Shown here piece by piece: positions 17,419-25,173 of a DNA stretch of 64,000 nucleotides. Both the position numbers and the translations under genes were made by a program. Numbering within the stretch: the first letter of the stretch is position 1; each line of letters opens with the position of its first letter. Location: NCBI GenBank assembly GCA_036488085.1, contig DASXHZ010000036.1, forward strand, positions 1 through 64,000, written 5' to 3'. The notes under the pieces are model-generated. The model saw nothing but the letters and a program-made list of their open reading frames with translations. It searched no databases and was not told the origin of the DNA. The DNA is from DASXHZ01 sp036488085 (lineage in GTDB: Bacteria > Acidobacteriota > Thermoanaerobaculia > Gp7-AA8).

Positions 17419-18007
17419 CGTCGCCGCCGACGATCCGCAGCGGCAGCGCGATCAGCTCGTAGGTGCCTTCCTCGACCCCGTTCAGCACCACGCCCTCGAG
17501 ATTCGCCATCGCATGTTTCGCCATCGCGTGATGCGCCTCGAGCGCCTTCGATTCGAACGGATCGACCGAGGGAGTGTCGATGCCGATCAGGATCACGCCG
17601 AGCGCGTGCAGCGCGTCGACGAGCTCCGGCGACAAAGCGGCAAAATCGTCGTTCCAGTTGCGCGGATCGGGGAAGGTGCTCGTCCGGAACAGGACGCGCG
17701 GCGCATCGATGCGCTTCCCTCCGATGTGCCGCGGCATGATCCGCTCCCCGCGGCCGACGTCGACGTGCACGACGTTGCAGAGTCCGACGTAGTAGTCGAG
17801 CGAGCGCGAGGCGATGTCCTCACCGCCGGCGACGTAGTGGCTCGCCGCGTCGGTGTGCGCGCCGACATGGAGCGTGGTCCGGACATCGGAGAGCGTCAGG
17901 TTGGCGCCCGCGCTCATCTCGGCGTTGAAGGTCTGCGCGAAGGGCGTGTCGCCCGGCCACACCGCGATCGTGGCGTCGATCGGCGGCGAGATGTCGATCA
18001 GCGCCAC
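17360..18007 (-). CDS. Cyclase/kynurenine-formamidase family hydrolase
   Basis: A 215-residue metal-dependent hydrolase of the KynB/arylformamidase group, with LIDISPPIDATIAVWPGD at the N-terminus and the metal-site motif HVGAHTDAASHY near residue 50. KynB hydrolyses N-formylkynurenine; here, as the last gene of an aminophenol-cleavage operon, it may release an N-acyl or formyl group from an aromatic amine or act on a ring-cleavage product. The GTG at 18007 overlaps the lipoprotein stop by 10 bp. The C-terminus (TPVRTPVRTH) is encoded by the reverse of a 12-bp repeat shared with the convergent glycosyltransferase. Confidence 0.82.
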   Translation of the reverse strand: MALIDISPPIDATIAVWPGDTPFAQTFNAEMSAGANLTLSDVRTTLHVGAHTDAASHYVAGGEDIASRSLDYYVGLCNVVHVDVGRGERIMPRHIGGKRIDAPRVLFRTSTFPDPRNWNDDFAALSPELVDALHALGVILIGIDTPSVDPFESKALEAHHAMAKHAMANLEGVVLNGVEEGTYELIALPLRIVGGDASPVRAVLRTPVRTPVRTH

Positions 18008-18582
18008 TCGTAGCGCTCTTCGACGTGCGTCGCGCTGCCGTTCGAGAACTTCACGTTGACGATCCGCTGGCGCGGCATGTCGCCACGCCCGACGCGCAGC
18101 TCTCCTGTACCGCTGTCGACGCCGTCGACGAAGATGTGGTACGTGAATTTGTGGTCCTTCGCGTCCCAAACGACGTTCGTCATCTTCAGCGCCTGATCGA
18201 TCCCGCCCTCGGCGTGCTCGATCGTCTTCGCGCCGCCCGCGAGCACCAGGAGGTCGTGCGTGATTCCAAGCCGCACGACTCCGATGGAGAGGGCATGGCT
18301 GACCTGCGACGGCGAACCGCTCGCGTCCCAACGGACGTGCACCGGCTGATCGCGCAGGAATCCGTCGGCATCGATCGAGGCGAAGTTGCTCGCGAGCACG
18401 TTCATCGTGCCGGTGAAGCGCGCGGTGACGGCGCCCGACGTCGACGTCGTGAACGCCATCGACCACTGCGGCGCCGTGTCGAGACGGTGCTCCACCGCCG
18501 CGATCCGCTGTTCGGGCGTCCCCGATTGCGTCGTGGCACAGGCGGCGGCGAAGAGTGCGGCAAGAACGAATAGTTTCTTCAT
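17998..18582 (-). CDS. Lipoprotein of unknown function inside the aminophenol operon
   Basis: A 194-residue protein with a lipoprotein signal (MKKLFVLAALFAAAC, lipobox AAAC). The mature part is predicted mostly beta and shows no family I recognise. It is translationally coupled on both sides: ATGA overlap with the dioxygenase-RidA gene and a 10-bp overlap with the formamidase gene. An envelope lipoprotein in the middle of a cytosolic catabolic operon is odd; a substrate-binding or uptake role is a guess. Confidence 0.8.
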   Translation of the reverse strand: MKKLFVLAALFAAACATTQSGTPEQRIAAVEHRLDTAPQWSMAFTTSTSGAVTARFTGTMNVLASNFASIDADGFLRDQPVHVRWDASGSPSQVSHALSIGVVRLGITHDLLVLAGGAKTIEHAEGGIDQALKMTNVVWDAKDHKFTYHIFVDGVDSGTGELRVGRGDMPRQRIVNVKFSNGSATHVEERYEWR

Positions 18583-19994
18583 ACCGATGCAATCACTTTC
18601 AGTTCGACCGCGATGGGAGTCGGAAGTGAGTCGACGCCGACGGTCGTCCGGGTCGGCTGTACGTGTGCGAAGTACTCGCCATAGATCGTGTTGAACCGCT
18701 GGAAGTCGCGCTCCATGTCGGTGAGATAAACCGTTACGTCCAGAACTTTGTCGAGCGACGAGCCGGCGTCCTCGAGGATCGCGCGGATGTTCTCGATGCA
18801 GGCGCGCGTCTGGATCTCGATGTCGTGATCGATGACGCTCCCCGCCGCATCGCGCACGACCCCCGGGATCTCGCCCGTCAGCGGCGTCCGCGGTCCGATA
18901 CCGGAGAGGAAGAGAAAGTCGCCAACGCGCCGCGCATGCGGGTACGGTCCGACCGGCTTCGGCGCGCGGTCGGTCCGGATGACGTCGGGCTTGACGTCTC
19001 GAACGACGTCACGCTTGCCGGCCTCGAAGTCCACTTCCCATTCCGGCGTCGGTGGCGCGTCTTCGCTCCGCGGCTGCTCAGCGAGGACGTTGTGCGTCTC
19101 GAGTCCGGTCCCCTCCTCGGCGGCCGAACCCGGCGTCGCTTCGTCGAACTCCTTCTCCCAGTCGATCTCTTTTCGCGGATTTGGCGTCAGCTCGACCAGC
19201 GCACAGCCGGTGCCCCACACGGGCGCGTAGGCGAGGACCTTCCCGTCGTACTTGTTGCGCTCACCCGCGAGCGAGGCGAGCCACCAGATCGCCTTGAATC
19301 CCATATCAGCGTTCGCTTCGCGCCCGAACTCGCGCGCCACCTGCGCGACGTCCTCGAGCCGTCCCTCGCCGAGCATCTCGACGATCTTGCGGTTCCACTC
19401 CTCATCCTTCTGCGACGAGATCTTGTCGTGCGCCGGATCGATCTCCGCGACTTCGTAACGGTTCGACAGATTCGACACCACGACCACCACGGTCTTCTTC
19501 CCGTAGTGGTCGAGCGCCTCACGACCGGCGCGCCCGAGGAGCCGCGTCTCCTCGCGCTCCGCGTAGATGTTGCAGGAGACGATCGACGCGGGGATGGCGT
19601 TGTTCGGATTGAGCAGCTTCAGCGCGACCACCGTCCCGGTATCGATCGGAAACCCGTGGTAGTTCACGGTCGACGCCTGCATGCCATACGACTTCGCCGT
19701 AGCGCAGTACAGCTTCCCGAACTCCGGATCGATGCGGAACGAGTACGGCATCTCTCCGAGCTCGTACCAGTTCTGATCGACCAGCACCCACTCCGGATTC
19801 GGATCGACCTGCATCAGGTGTCCGATGACCGAGAACCACTGCGTCGAGTAGACCAGCATCAGCTCCGCGCCCGACGCCGCGATCTCTTCGCCCATGCGCT
19901 TGTACGCCGCGTTGAGCTCGGCCCAGCCGGGACTCTTTTCCGGCCCGAGCAAGATGTGCGGCTGCCCCGGAACGAGATAGAGCTTCTCGATCAA
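18579..19994 (-). CDS. 2-aminophenol 1,6-dioxygenase alpha-like domain fused to a RidA domain
   Basis: A 471-residue fusion. Residues 1-about 275 are a LigB-fold domain of the AmnA (alpha) type. Of the iron ligands seen in the catalytic partner, the first His is kept (GQPHILLG), but the second site reads STQWFSVIGH in place of HSPHWQTVIGH, and the Glu region has Ala, so this half is probably non-catalytic. After an acidic linker, residues about 340-471 are a RidA/YjgF domain (KPVGPYPHARRVGDFLFLSG; TVGVDSLP at the end). 2-Aminomuconate deaminase belongs to the RidA family, so the fusion would join ring cleavage to deamination. TTG start, TTGA overlap with the beta-subunit gene. Confidence 0.85.
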   Translation of the reverse strand: MIEKLYLVPGQPHILLGPEKSPGWAELNAAYKRMGEEIAASGAELMLVYSTQWFSVIGHLMQVDPNPEWVLVDQNWYELGEMPYSFRIDPEFGKLYCATAKSYGMQASTVNYHGFPIDTGTVVALKLLNPNNAIPASIVSCNIYAEREETRLLGRAGREALDHYGKKTVVVVVSNLSNRYEVAEIDPAHDKISSQKDEEWNRKIVEMLGEGRLEDVAQVAREFGREANADMGFKAIWWLASLAGERNKYDGKVLAYAPVWGTGCALVELTPNPRKEIDWEKEFDEATPGSAAEEGTGLETHNVLAEQPRSEDAPPTPEWEVDFEAGKRDVVRDVKPDVIRTDRAPKPVGPYPHARRVGDFLFLSGIGPRTPLTGEIPGVVRDAAGSVIDHDIEIQTRACIENIRAILEDAGSSLDKVLDVTVYLTDMERDFQRFNTIYGEYFAHVQPTRTTVGVDSLPTPIAVELKVIASV

Positions 19995-20920
19995 GCGCGT
20001 GTCCCCTGAGTTGTCGCCGCGCCCTTCAACTGCGGATCCCAGCCGACGACGGCGTTGCCGGTGCCGATGACGGTCCAGTAGCCGTACAGCTCACCGGGAT
20101 AGTCGGGGAAGCCGAGGGCGGAGAGCATCCAGGCGAGGGAGCCGGCCTTCACTTCGCTGACCGCGTGGTCCATGAACTCCGGCAGGATTGCGATCAGCTC
20201 GCGCGTGCGGCCGGTGCGCATCAGGTCGATCACCTTCATGTCCCACAGATAGCCGCTGTGCTCGTACACGTGCTCGCGCGACATGTCCTCGGGGATCTCC
20301 GGCTCGGTGGTGAAGTGCCGGTGCGAGAGCGTGTTCGACGCGAGAAGAACCGCCCGTTTGCCGCTCTTCTCGATGGCGCGGCGGGTCGCCTCGCCGAGCT
20401 TGATCATCTGCGCCTGTCCCATCTCGTTGCTGAAGTAGTACGGCGAGTTGTTCGACGAGATGCCGACGATCGGGATGTCCCATTCCGGGTTGATCATGTG
20501 GCACGAGACAATCGTCCCGTAGTCGACGCGGAACTTCGGATTACGCATCATCTTTGTGATGAGCCCCATCTCGCGCCCCTCGGCCGCGATCAGTTCCGCG
20601 AGCTCGACGTCGACTTTGATGTCGTACTGATAGCGAAACAGGTTCGGAAAGATCGGATCGACCGACAGCCCGTGGAACTCCGGGACGCCGAGGAAGTGAT
20701 GCCCGATCACCGTCTGCCAGTGCGGCGAGTGGACGAGCAGTACGTCCGGCTTCTTCGCGAGGAAGTGCTTCCGCGCCCGCTCATACCCCCACCGCAACAC
20801 CTCCCACCCACACTCCGACCGAGGCTCGTTGCGCCAATGGTTTTCGCCGTACACGATGTGCGGCGGGTGGGGGGCCAGCAGGCCGCCAACGATCTCACCT
20901 CGGTTCAGATCTTCACGCAT
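19991..20920 (-). CDS. amnB: 2-aminophenol 1,6-dioxygenase beta-like catalytic subunit
   Basis: A 309-residue class III extradiol dioxygenase that opens an aromatic ring next to an amino/hydroxyl pair using Fe(II) and O2. The metal ligands expected for AmnB are all present: H18 in LAPHPPH, H67 in HSPHW and E256 in SEVKAG; H200 in NTLSHRHF matches the catalytic base. The long stretch MMRNPKFRVDYGTIV and VIGTGNAVVGWDP are also typical of the aminophenol group. It overlaps the dehydrogenase gene by 16 bp and the alpha-RidA gene by 4 bp. The exact substrate (2-aminophenol, 3-hydroxyanthranilate or another) is not set by sequence. Confidence 0.88.
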   Translation of the reverse strand: MREDLNRGEIVGGLLAPHPPHIVYGENHWRNEPRSECGWEVLRWGYERARKHFLAKKPDVLLVHSPHWQTVIGHHFLGVPEFHGLSVDPIFPNLFRYQYDIKVDVELAELIAAEGREMGLITKMMRNPKFRVDYGTIVSCHMINPEWDIPIVGISSNNSPYYFSNEMGQAQMIKLGEATRRAIEKSGKRAVLLASNTLSHRHFTTEPEIPEDMSREHVYEHSGYLWDMKVIDLMRTGRTRELIAILPEFMDHAVSEVKAGSLAWMLSALGFPDYPGELYGYWTVIGTGNAVVGWDPQLKGAATTQGTRA

Positions 20921-22311
20921 ACGTTTTTTGCCTCGGTGAAGAAGTTCAGGGATTCGAAGCCGCCTTCGCGGCCGACGCCGCTCTCCTTCATCCCGCCGAA
21001 TGGGACGCGGAGGTCGCGGAGGAGCCAGCAGTTGATCCAGACGGTGCCGCTGTCGATGGCTGCGGCGACGCGGTGGGCGCGGGAGAGATCACGGGTCCAG
21101 ACGCTCGACGAGAGGCCATAGCGCGTCGAGTTCGCGAAGGCGACGGCTTCGGCTTCATCGCGGAATGGCGTGATCGTGACGACGGGGCCGAAGATCTCTT
21201 CCTGCAGGATGCGGCAGTCGGTGCCGAGGCCGGTGATGACGGTCGGCTCGATGAAGTAGCCCTTCTGGTCGACACGGTTGCCGCCGGAGGCGACGGTCCC
21301 GCCTTCCTCTTTCGCGAGACTGATGTAGCCCAACACCTTTTCGAGATGCGCGGCGGAGATGAGCGCGCCGTAGTCCTCGCCGAGGCGGAGATCGCGGGTC
21401 ATCTTCACGAAGCGGTCGACGAACGCGTCGTAGACCGGCTGCTCGACAAAGATGCGCGAGCCGCAGAGGCAGATCTCGCCCTGGTTCCAGAAGCTCGCGC
21501 GGAGCGCCGTCGGAATCGCCTGATCGAGATCGGCATCCGCAAAGATCACGGTGGGGTTCTTGCCGCCCAGTTCCAGCGAGAGCTTCTTGAATCCGGGCGC
21601 GGCATTCGCGGCGACGGCGGCGCCGGTGACCGTTCCTCCCGTGAAGGAGATCGCCGCAACGTCGTCGTGCGCCGTGAGTGCGCGGCCCGCTTTCCCGCCG
21701 AATCCGTGGACGATGTTGATCACGCCCGCCGGCAGACCAGCTTCGATCGACAGCTCCGCGAGCCGGTTAGCGGTCAGCGGCGTCATCTCGCTCGGCTTCG
21801 CAACGCACGTGTTTCCCGCGGCGATGGCCGGCGCGATCTTCCACGACAGCAGATACAGCGGCAGGTTCCATGGGGAGATGAGTCCAACGACGCCGAGCGG
21901 CTGGCGCAGCGTGTAGTTGATCGCCACGCTGTCGGTGAAGTGCGCTTCGCCGGTCTGATGCAGGATCGCGGTCGCGAAGAAGCGGAAGTTCGCGATCGCG
22001 CGCGGAATGTCGAGCGTTCGCGCGAGGGTGAGCGGCTTGCCGCAGTCGTCGGCTTCGAGTCGAGCGAGCTCGTCGAAGTTCGCTTCGATCAGGTCGGCGA
22101 TCTTCAGAAGGAGGCGCGACCGCTCAGCGGCGGGAGTACGCGACCATCCCGAAAACGCGTCGCCGGCGGCGCGGACCGCGTCGTCGATATCGCGCGTGTC
22201 GCTGTCGGGAACCTCGGCGATCCGCTCTTCGGTCGAGGGATTGATGTCGTCGAAGTAAGCGCCGGAATGCGGCGCCGCGAAGGAACCGCGGATGAAGTTA
22301 GCGAGACGCAA
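20905..22311 (-). CDS. 2-aminomuconic semialdehyde dehydrogenase-like ALDH
   Basis: A 468-residue NAD-dependent aldehyde dehydrogenase. It has the fold motifs ISPWNLPLYLLSWK, KPSEMTPLTA, SFTGGTVTG, LELGGKNPTV with the general-base Glu, GEICLCGSR with the catalytic Cys, and EEIFGPVV. NCWLLRDLRVPFGGMKESG near the end resembles AMSDH/hydroxymuconic semialdehyde dehydrogenases. It would oxidise the ring-cleavage semialdehyde to 2-aminomuconate. TTG is the only plausible start, with AGGAG close upstream and a 14-bp overlap with the asparaginase-like gene. Confidence 0.87.
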   Translation of the reverse strand: MRLANFIRGSFAAPHSGAYFDDINPSTEERIAEVPDSDTRDIDDAVRAAGDAFSGWSRTPAAERSRLLLKIADLIEANFDELARLEADDCGKPLTLARTLDIPRAIANFRFFATAILHQTGEAHFTDSVAINYTLRQPLGVVGLISPWNLPLYLLSWKIAPAIAAGNTCVAKPSEMTPLTANRLAELSIEAGLPAGVINIVHGFGGKAGRALTAHDDVAAISFTGGTVTGAAVAANAAPGFKKLSLELGGKNPTVIFADADLDQAIPTALRASFWNQGEICLCGSRIFVEQPVYDAFVDRFVKMTRDLRLGEDYGALISAAHLEKVLGYISLAKEEGGTVASGGNRVDQKGYFIEPTVITGLGTDCRILQEEIFGPVVTITPFRDEAEAVAFANSTRYGLSSSVWTRDLSRAHRVAAAIDSGTVWINCWLLRDLRVPFGGMKESGVGREGGFESLNFFTEAKNVCVKI

Positions 22312-23359
22312 GGAACTCCTCCGGGTCGAACTCCCATCGGTCGATGTCGGGATCCCACGAGTCCCACGGTGTGATCGCCGCCATCCGCTCCCGCAGCTCG
22401 GGCGGGATGACCTCGGGGACGATGAACGCCTTCTGCCGGCGCAGTTTGTATGGATTGCGGAACTCGAAACCGAGCACGCCGAGGATGTAGCGCGCGATGT
22501 ACCAGGTGGCCTGCGGGTTCCACCCGTGCGCGATCTTCACGACCACGCCGAGGCCTTCCGGGAACTCGGGATGCTCGATCGCGAGGCCGAGTAGACCGTC
22601 GGCGCCTTCCTTGGCGATCACCAGACCATGACAGGCCTTCAGGATCGTCGAGTCGAGACGGTTGAAGCCGCCGATGAGATCGGGATGCCCGATCATCGAG
22701 TCCCAGATCCAGTCGGAGCGGCGCTCGGTCACGAGGTTCGCGAACAGCTTCGCGAGGTCGGTCACCGACATCGAGATCGTCGGCAGGCCGCAGCCGTCCT
22801 TCGCGATCTGTCCCATCTTCCAGTCGTTCCCGAGGACGTGCTGCACGTAGCCGACGTACTCCTGGAAAAACGGGTGATGCGGCCAGACGTAGCCGATGCG
22901 CGACCAACCTTTGAGCTTGCACCCGCGGAGGATCGCGGCGTGCTCACCGGAGCAGCAGTGGTACCAGCGGCGCGGCCGCCGCACCTGACGTCCGAACTGC
23001 ACGAGCGGGACGTCGTGCGGCGTCTGCATCAGCCCCCATTCGCTCTCGAGGAGAATCGACCGCGCCACGCGGACGTGCTCCGAGTCGCCGTTGTGCGACG
23101 CGACGGAAATCGCCTTCTGCTCGGAGTCGAGCGCGTTCACGAACTCCTTCGTGAACACCTTCATCATCAGCGGCTTCACCATCGAGCGGCCGTAAACCTC
23201 GACGTTGCCACCGAACGAGTAGAGAAGCTTTTTCCCGGTCACCCACGACACCGCGCCGTGGATCGTGTTCTCGGCGACTCCGTTGCGGCGGTACTCGACG
23301 AGCGGCTGCCAGTTCGGCATGGCGCGGGCGAAGTTCGGCGCCAGCGACTCGTCAAACAT
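22298..23359 (-). CDS. Asparaginase II (Rhizobium-type) family hydrolase
   Basis: A 353-residue member of the family typified by the thermolabile/thermostable Rhizobium asparaginases rather than the E. coli type. Conserved blocks are ASHNGDSEHVRVA (about 87-99), CCSGEHAAIL (about 134-143; the usual Lys after SG is Glu here) and AKDGCGLPTISM. In this operon it may hydrolyse an amide of an amino-aromatic or of a cleavage product rather than free asparagine. It is overlapped by 8 bp with the flavin monooxygenase gene and 14 bp with the dehydrogenase gene. Confidence 0.8.
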   Translation of the reverse strand: MFDESLAPNFARAMPNWQPLVEYRRNGVAENTIHGAVSWVTGKKLLYSFGGNVEVYGRSMVKPLMMKVFTKEFVNALDSEQKAISVASHNGDSEHVRVARSILLESEWGLMQTPHDVPLVQFGRQVRRPRRWYHCCSGEHAAILRGCKLKGWSRIGYVWPHHPFFQEYVGYVQHVLGNDWKMGQIAKDGCGLPTISMSVTDLAKLFANLVTERRSDWIWDSMIGHPDLIGGFNRLDSTILKACHGLVIAKEGADGLLGLAIEHPEFPEGLGVVVKIAHGWNPQATWYIARYILGVLGFEFRNPYKLRRQKAFIVPEVIPPELRERMAAITPWDSWDPDIDRWEFDPEEFLASR

Positions 23360-24473
23360 TCGGCACCACCTTCGTCATGAAGTCGCTCATGTTCTTCATG
23401 ACGCGTTTCGAGTCGTGGTTGTTGAAGTCGAACCAGAGCATCAGGCGGTCGTCCGGATGGAAGCGCTCGCGCATCTGCCCGAGAATTTGTTCGGCGTTGC
23501 CGACGAGGGCGTTGTTCGTGGCGCGGCGCACCTTCTCCTCGTCGAGCGTCCCCTCCAGCGCGCGCCAATAGTTTGAGAGCGCGTTCCGTGCTTCGTCGGC
23601 GGCCTGCGCCGGATCGTCGGCGATGAAAACCAGGACTGTGCGCGGCATGAGACGGCGCTCCCACTCACCCTGGTACTGGTTCTTCATCCGCTCGTTCGTT
23701 TTCTCGATCTCGTCGCCAGGCGTGATGGAGAGGTTGAAGACGCCGACCGGCAGGATCGTGTTTGCGAAGGCCTGCACGGCCGGATCGTGCGAGCCGATCG
23801 AGAGGCGCAGCAAGTCCATGCGCGACTCCTGCGGCACGATCTTCACCTTCGGGAAGACCCAGCGCGGCGCAACCTGAGTGTCGCCCCTCGAGTCGGCAAT
23901 GAAGCGCGGCGTGACCATGTCGGAGCTGAGGATCTCGCCCTTGAGCAGCCGGAGAAAGATCTCGGTCGCTTCTTCGAAGATCTTGTTCTTCACCGCGCTC
24001 CAGTTGGCCTTCTCGAACTCATCGCGCGGGACGATGCCGTACGGAATGTTGATGAACGGGAAGCGGCCCGACGCGAAGCCGATCGTCAGCAGCCGCCGCT
24101 CGTTCGGGTCGAGGCCGTGGAGCGCGAGAAAGGTCTTGATCCGCTCGGCCTGCGCGATCGGACCGCCGTTGCAGAGGATGTTCAGGATCGCGCTGCCGAC
24201 GCCGATCTGCTTGGTCCGCGCGAAAATGCGGTGCGCGAGCTGGAGAATGTCAGTATTGAGCCCGATCTCGCCGACAAAATGCGGGATCACCGCCCCCGGG
24301 TTGCCCTTCTGCACCTCGGTCGAGAGATGGCTCTCGGCCACCCAAGCCGTACCGAAGCCGAGGTCGTCGGCGAGTTGCACCTGGTCGAAGAAGTTGCGGA
24401 ACATCGTCGCCTCGTCGGGCAGATAGCCGTCAACTTCGGTCTGACAGATGGAGAAAAAGATGTCGAATTCCAC
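23352..24473 (-). CDS. LLM-class flavin-dependent monooxygenase
   Basis: A 373-residue bacterial-luciferase-like protein, first gene of the aminophenol-type operon. It begins VEFDIFFSICQTEVDGY and has GFGTAWVAESHL, IFARTKQIGVGSAI and LTIGFASGRFPFIN, the TIM-barrel landmarks of the family. These enzymes use reduced FMN and O2 to hydroxylate or cleave substrates, so it is the likely first step, making or exposing the aminophenol. The GTG at 24473 is chosen because family members begin there. The gene overlaps head-to-head with the dipeptidase gene by 14 bp. Confidence 0.85.
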   Translation of the reverse strand: MEFDIFFSICQTEVDGYLPDEATMFRNFFDQVQLADDLGFGTAWVAESHLSTEVQKGNPGAVIPHFVGEIGLNTDILQLAHRIFARTKQIGVGSAILNILCNGGPIAQAERIKTFLALHGLDPNERRLLTIGFASGRFPFINIPYGIVPRDEFEKANWSAVKNKIFEEATEIFLRLLKGEILSSDMVTPRFIADSRGDTQVAPRWVFPKVKIVPQESRMDLLRLSIGSHDPAVQAFANTILPVGVFNLSITPGDEIEKTNERMKNQYQGEWERRLMPRTVLVFIADDPAQAADEARNALSNYWRALEGTLDEEKVRRATNNALVGNAEQILGQMRERFHPDDRLMLWFDFNNHDSKRVMKNMSDFMTKVVPNV

Positions 24474-25173
24474 TGTGCCGTTCCGAAGTCTATCGCGAGC
24501 CCTCGCCTTGCTCCTCCTCGTCGCGTGCACGACGCAGATCGCGTCGAACAAGTACGGGCTCATCGTTGTACCCGACCGCGCGGCGTACGAGAGGCTCGCG
24601 GCACGCGATCCCGAGCAGCGCCTCGTCGACGTCAGTACCATTCCTGGCATTCGCATCGACGTTCGCTACGCGACGACCAACAACTTCATGCATCAGCAGC
24701 TCTACCCTGTCGCCAAGAGCTATCTCCGGGCGCCGGCCGCGCGGGCACTCGCCGATGTGCAACGCGAGCTCGCCGCCGAGCACCTCGGGTTGAAGGTATT
24801 CGATGGCTACCGGCCGTACTCGATCACCGAGAGGATGTGGGAACCGATCAAGAACGCCGACTTCGTCGCCGATCCGTCGAAGGGATCACGCCACAATCGC
24901 GGCGCGGCGGTCGACCTGACAGTCGTCGATCTCGAATCAGGTGCGGAAGTGGCGATGCCGACGCCCTACGACGACTTCACTCCGAAAGCGTTCGCCAACT
25001 ACGCCGATCTGCCGCCGAACGTCATCGCGAATCGAGCAAAGCTGCGCGACGTGATGGTGCGCCATGGCTTCGACCCGCTCCCATCCGAGTGGTGGCACTT
25101 CGACTTCCACGGATGGGAGCGGTTCCCGCTCATGAACGTGCCCCTCGAGGCGCTATCTCCGGAACACCACTGA
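24460..25173 (+). CDS. D-alanyl-D-alanine dipeptidase (VanX/DdpX type), lipoprotein
   Basis: A 237-residue zinc dipeptidase that splits D-Ala-D-Ala, in the envelope. The signal ends in the lipobox LVAC (Cys 23). The zinc and catalytic motifs are GSRHNRGAAVDL and the later SEWWHFDFHG (Glu plus His). Substrate-side FDGYRPYS is also typical. ATG 24460 has GGAG seven bases upstream; GTG 24475 is an alternative that would remove the overlap with the divergent monooxygenase. Its 3' end overlaps the porin gene tail-to-tail by 21 bp. A peptidoglycan-recycling role is more likely than vancomycin resistance since no van genes are near. Confidence 0.88.
   Translation: MSNSTVPFRSLSRALALLLLVACTTQIASNKYGLIVVPDRAAYERLAARDPEQRLVDVSTIPGIRIDVRYATTNNFMHQQLYPVAKSYLRAPAARALADVQRELAAEHLGLKVFDGYRPYSITERMWEPIKNADFVADPSKGSRHNRGAAVDLTVVDLESGAEVAMPTPYDDFTPKAFANYADLPPNVIANRAKLRDVMVRHGFDPLPSEWWHFDFHGWERFPLMNVPLEALSPEHH

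Noticed and set aside
24460..25173. Vancomycin resistance (vanX) locus
   Set aside because: No vanH, vanA/B ligase, or VanRS genes are adjacent; the ddl at 48376 is an ordinary ligase 23 kb away.
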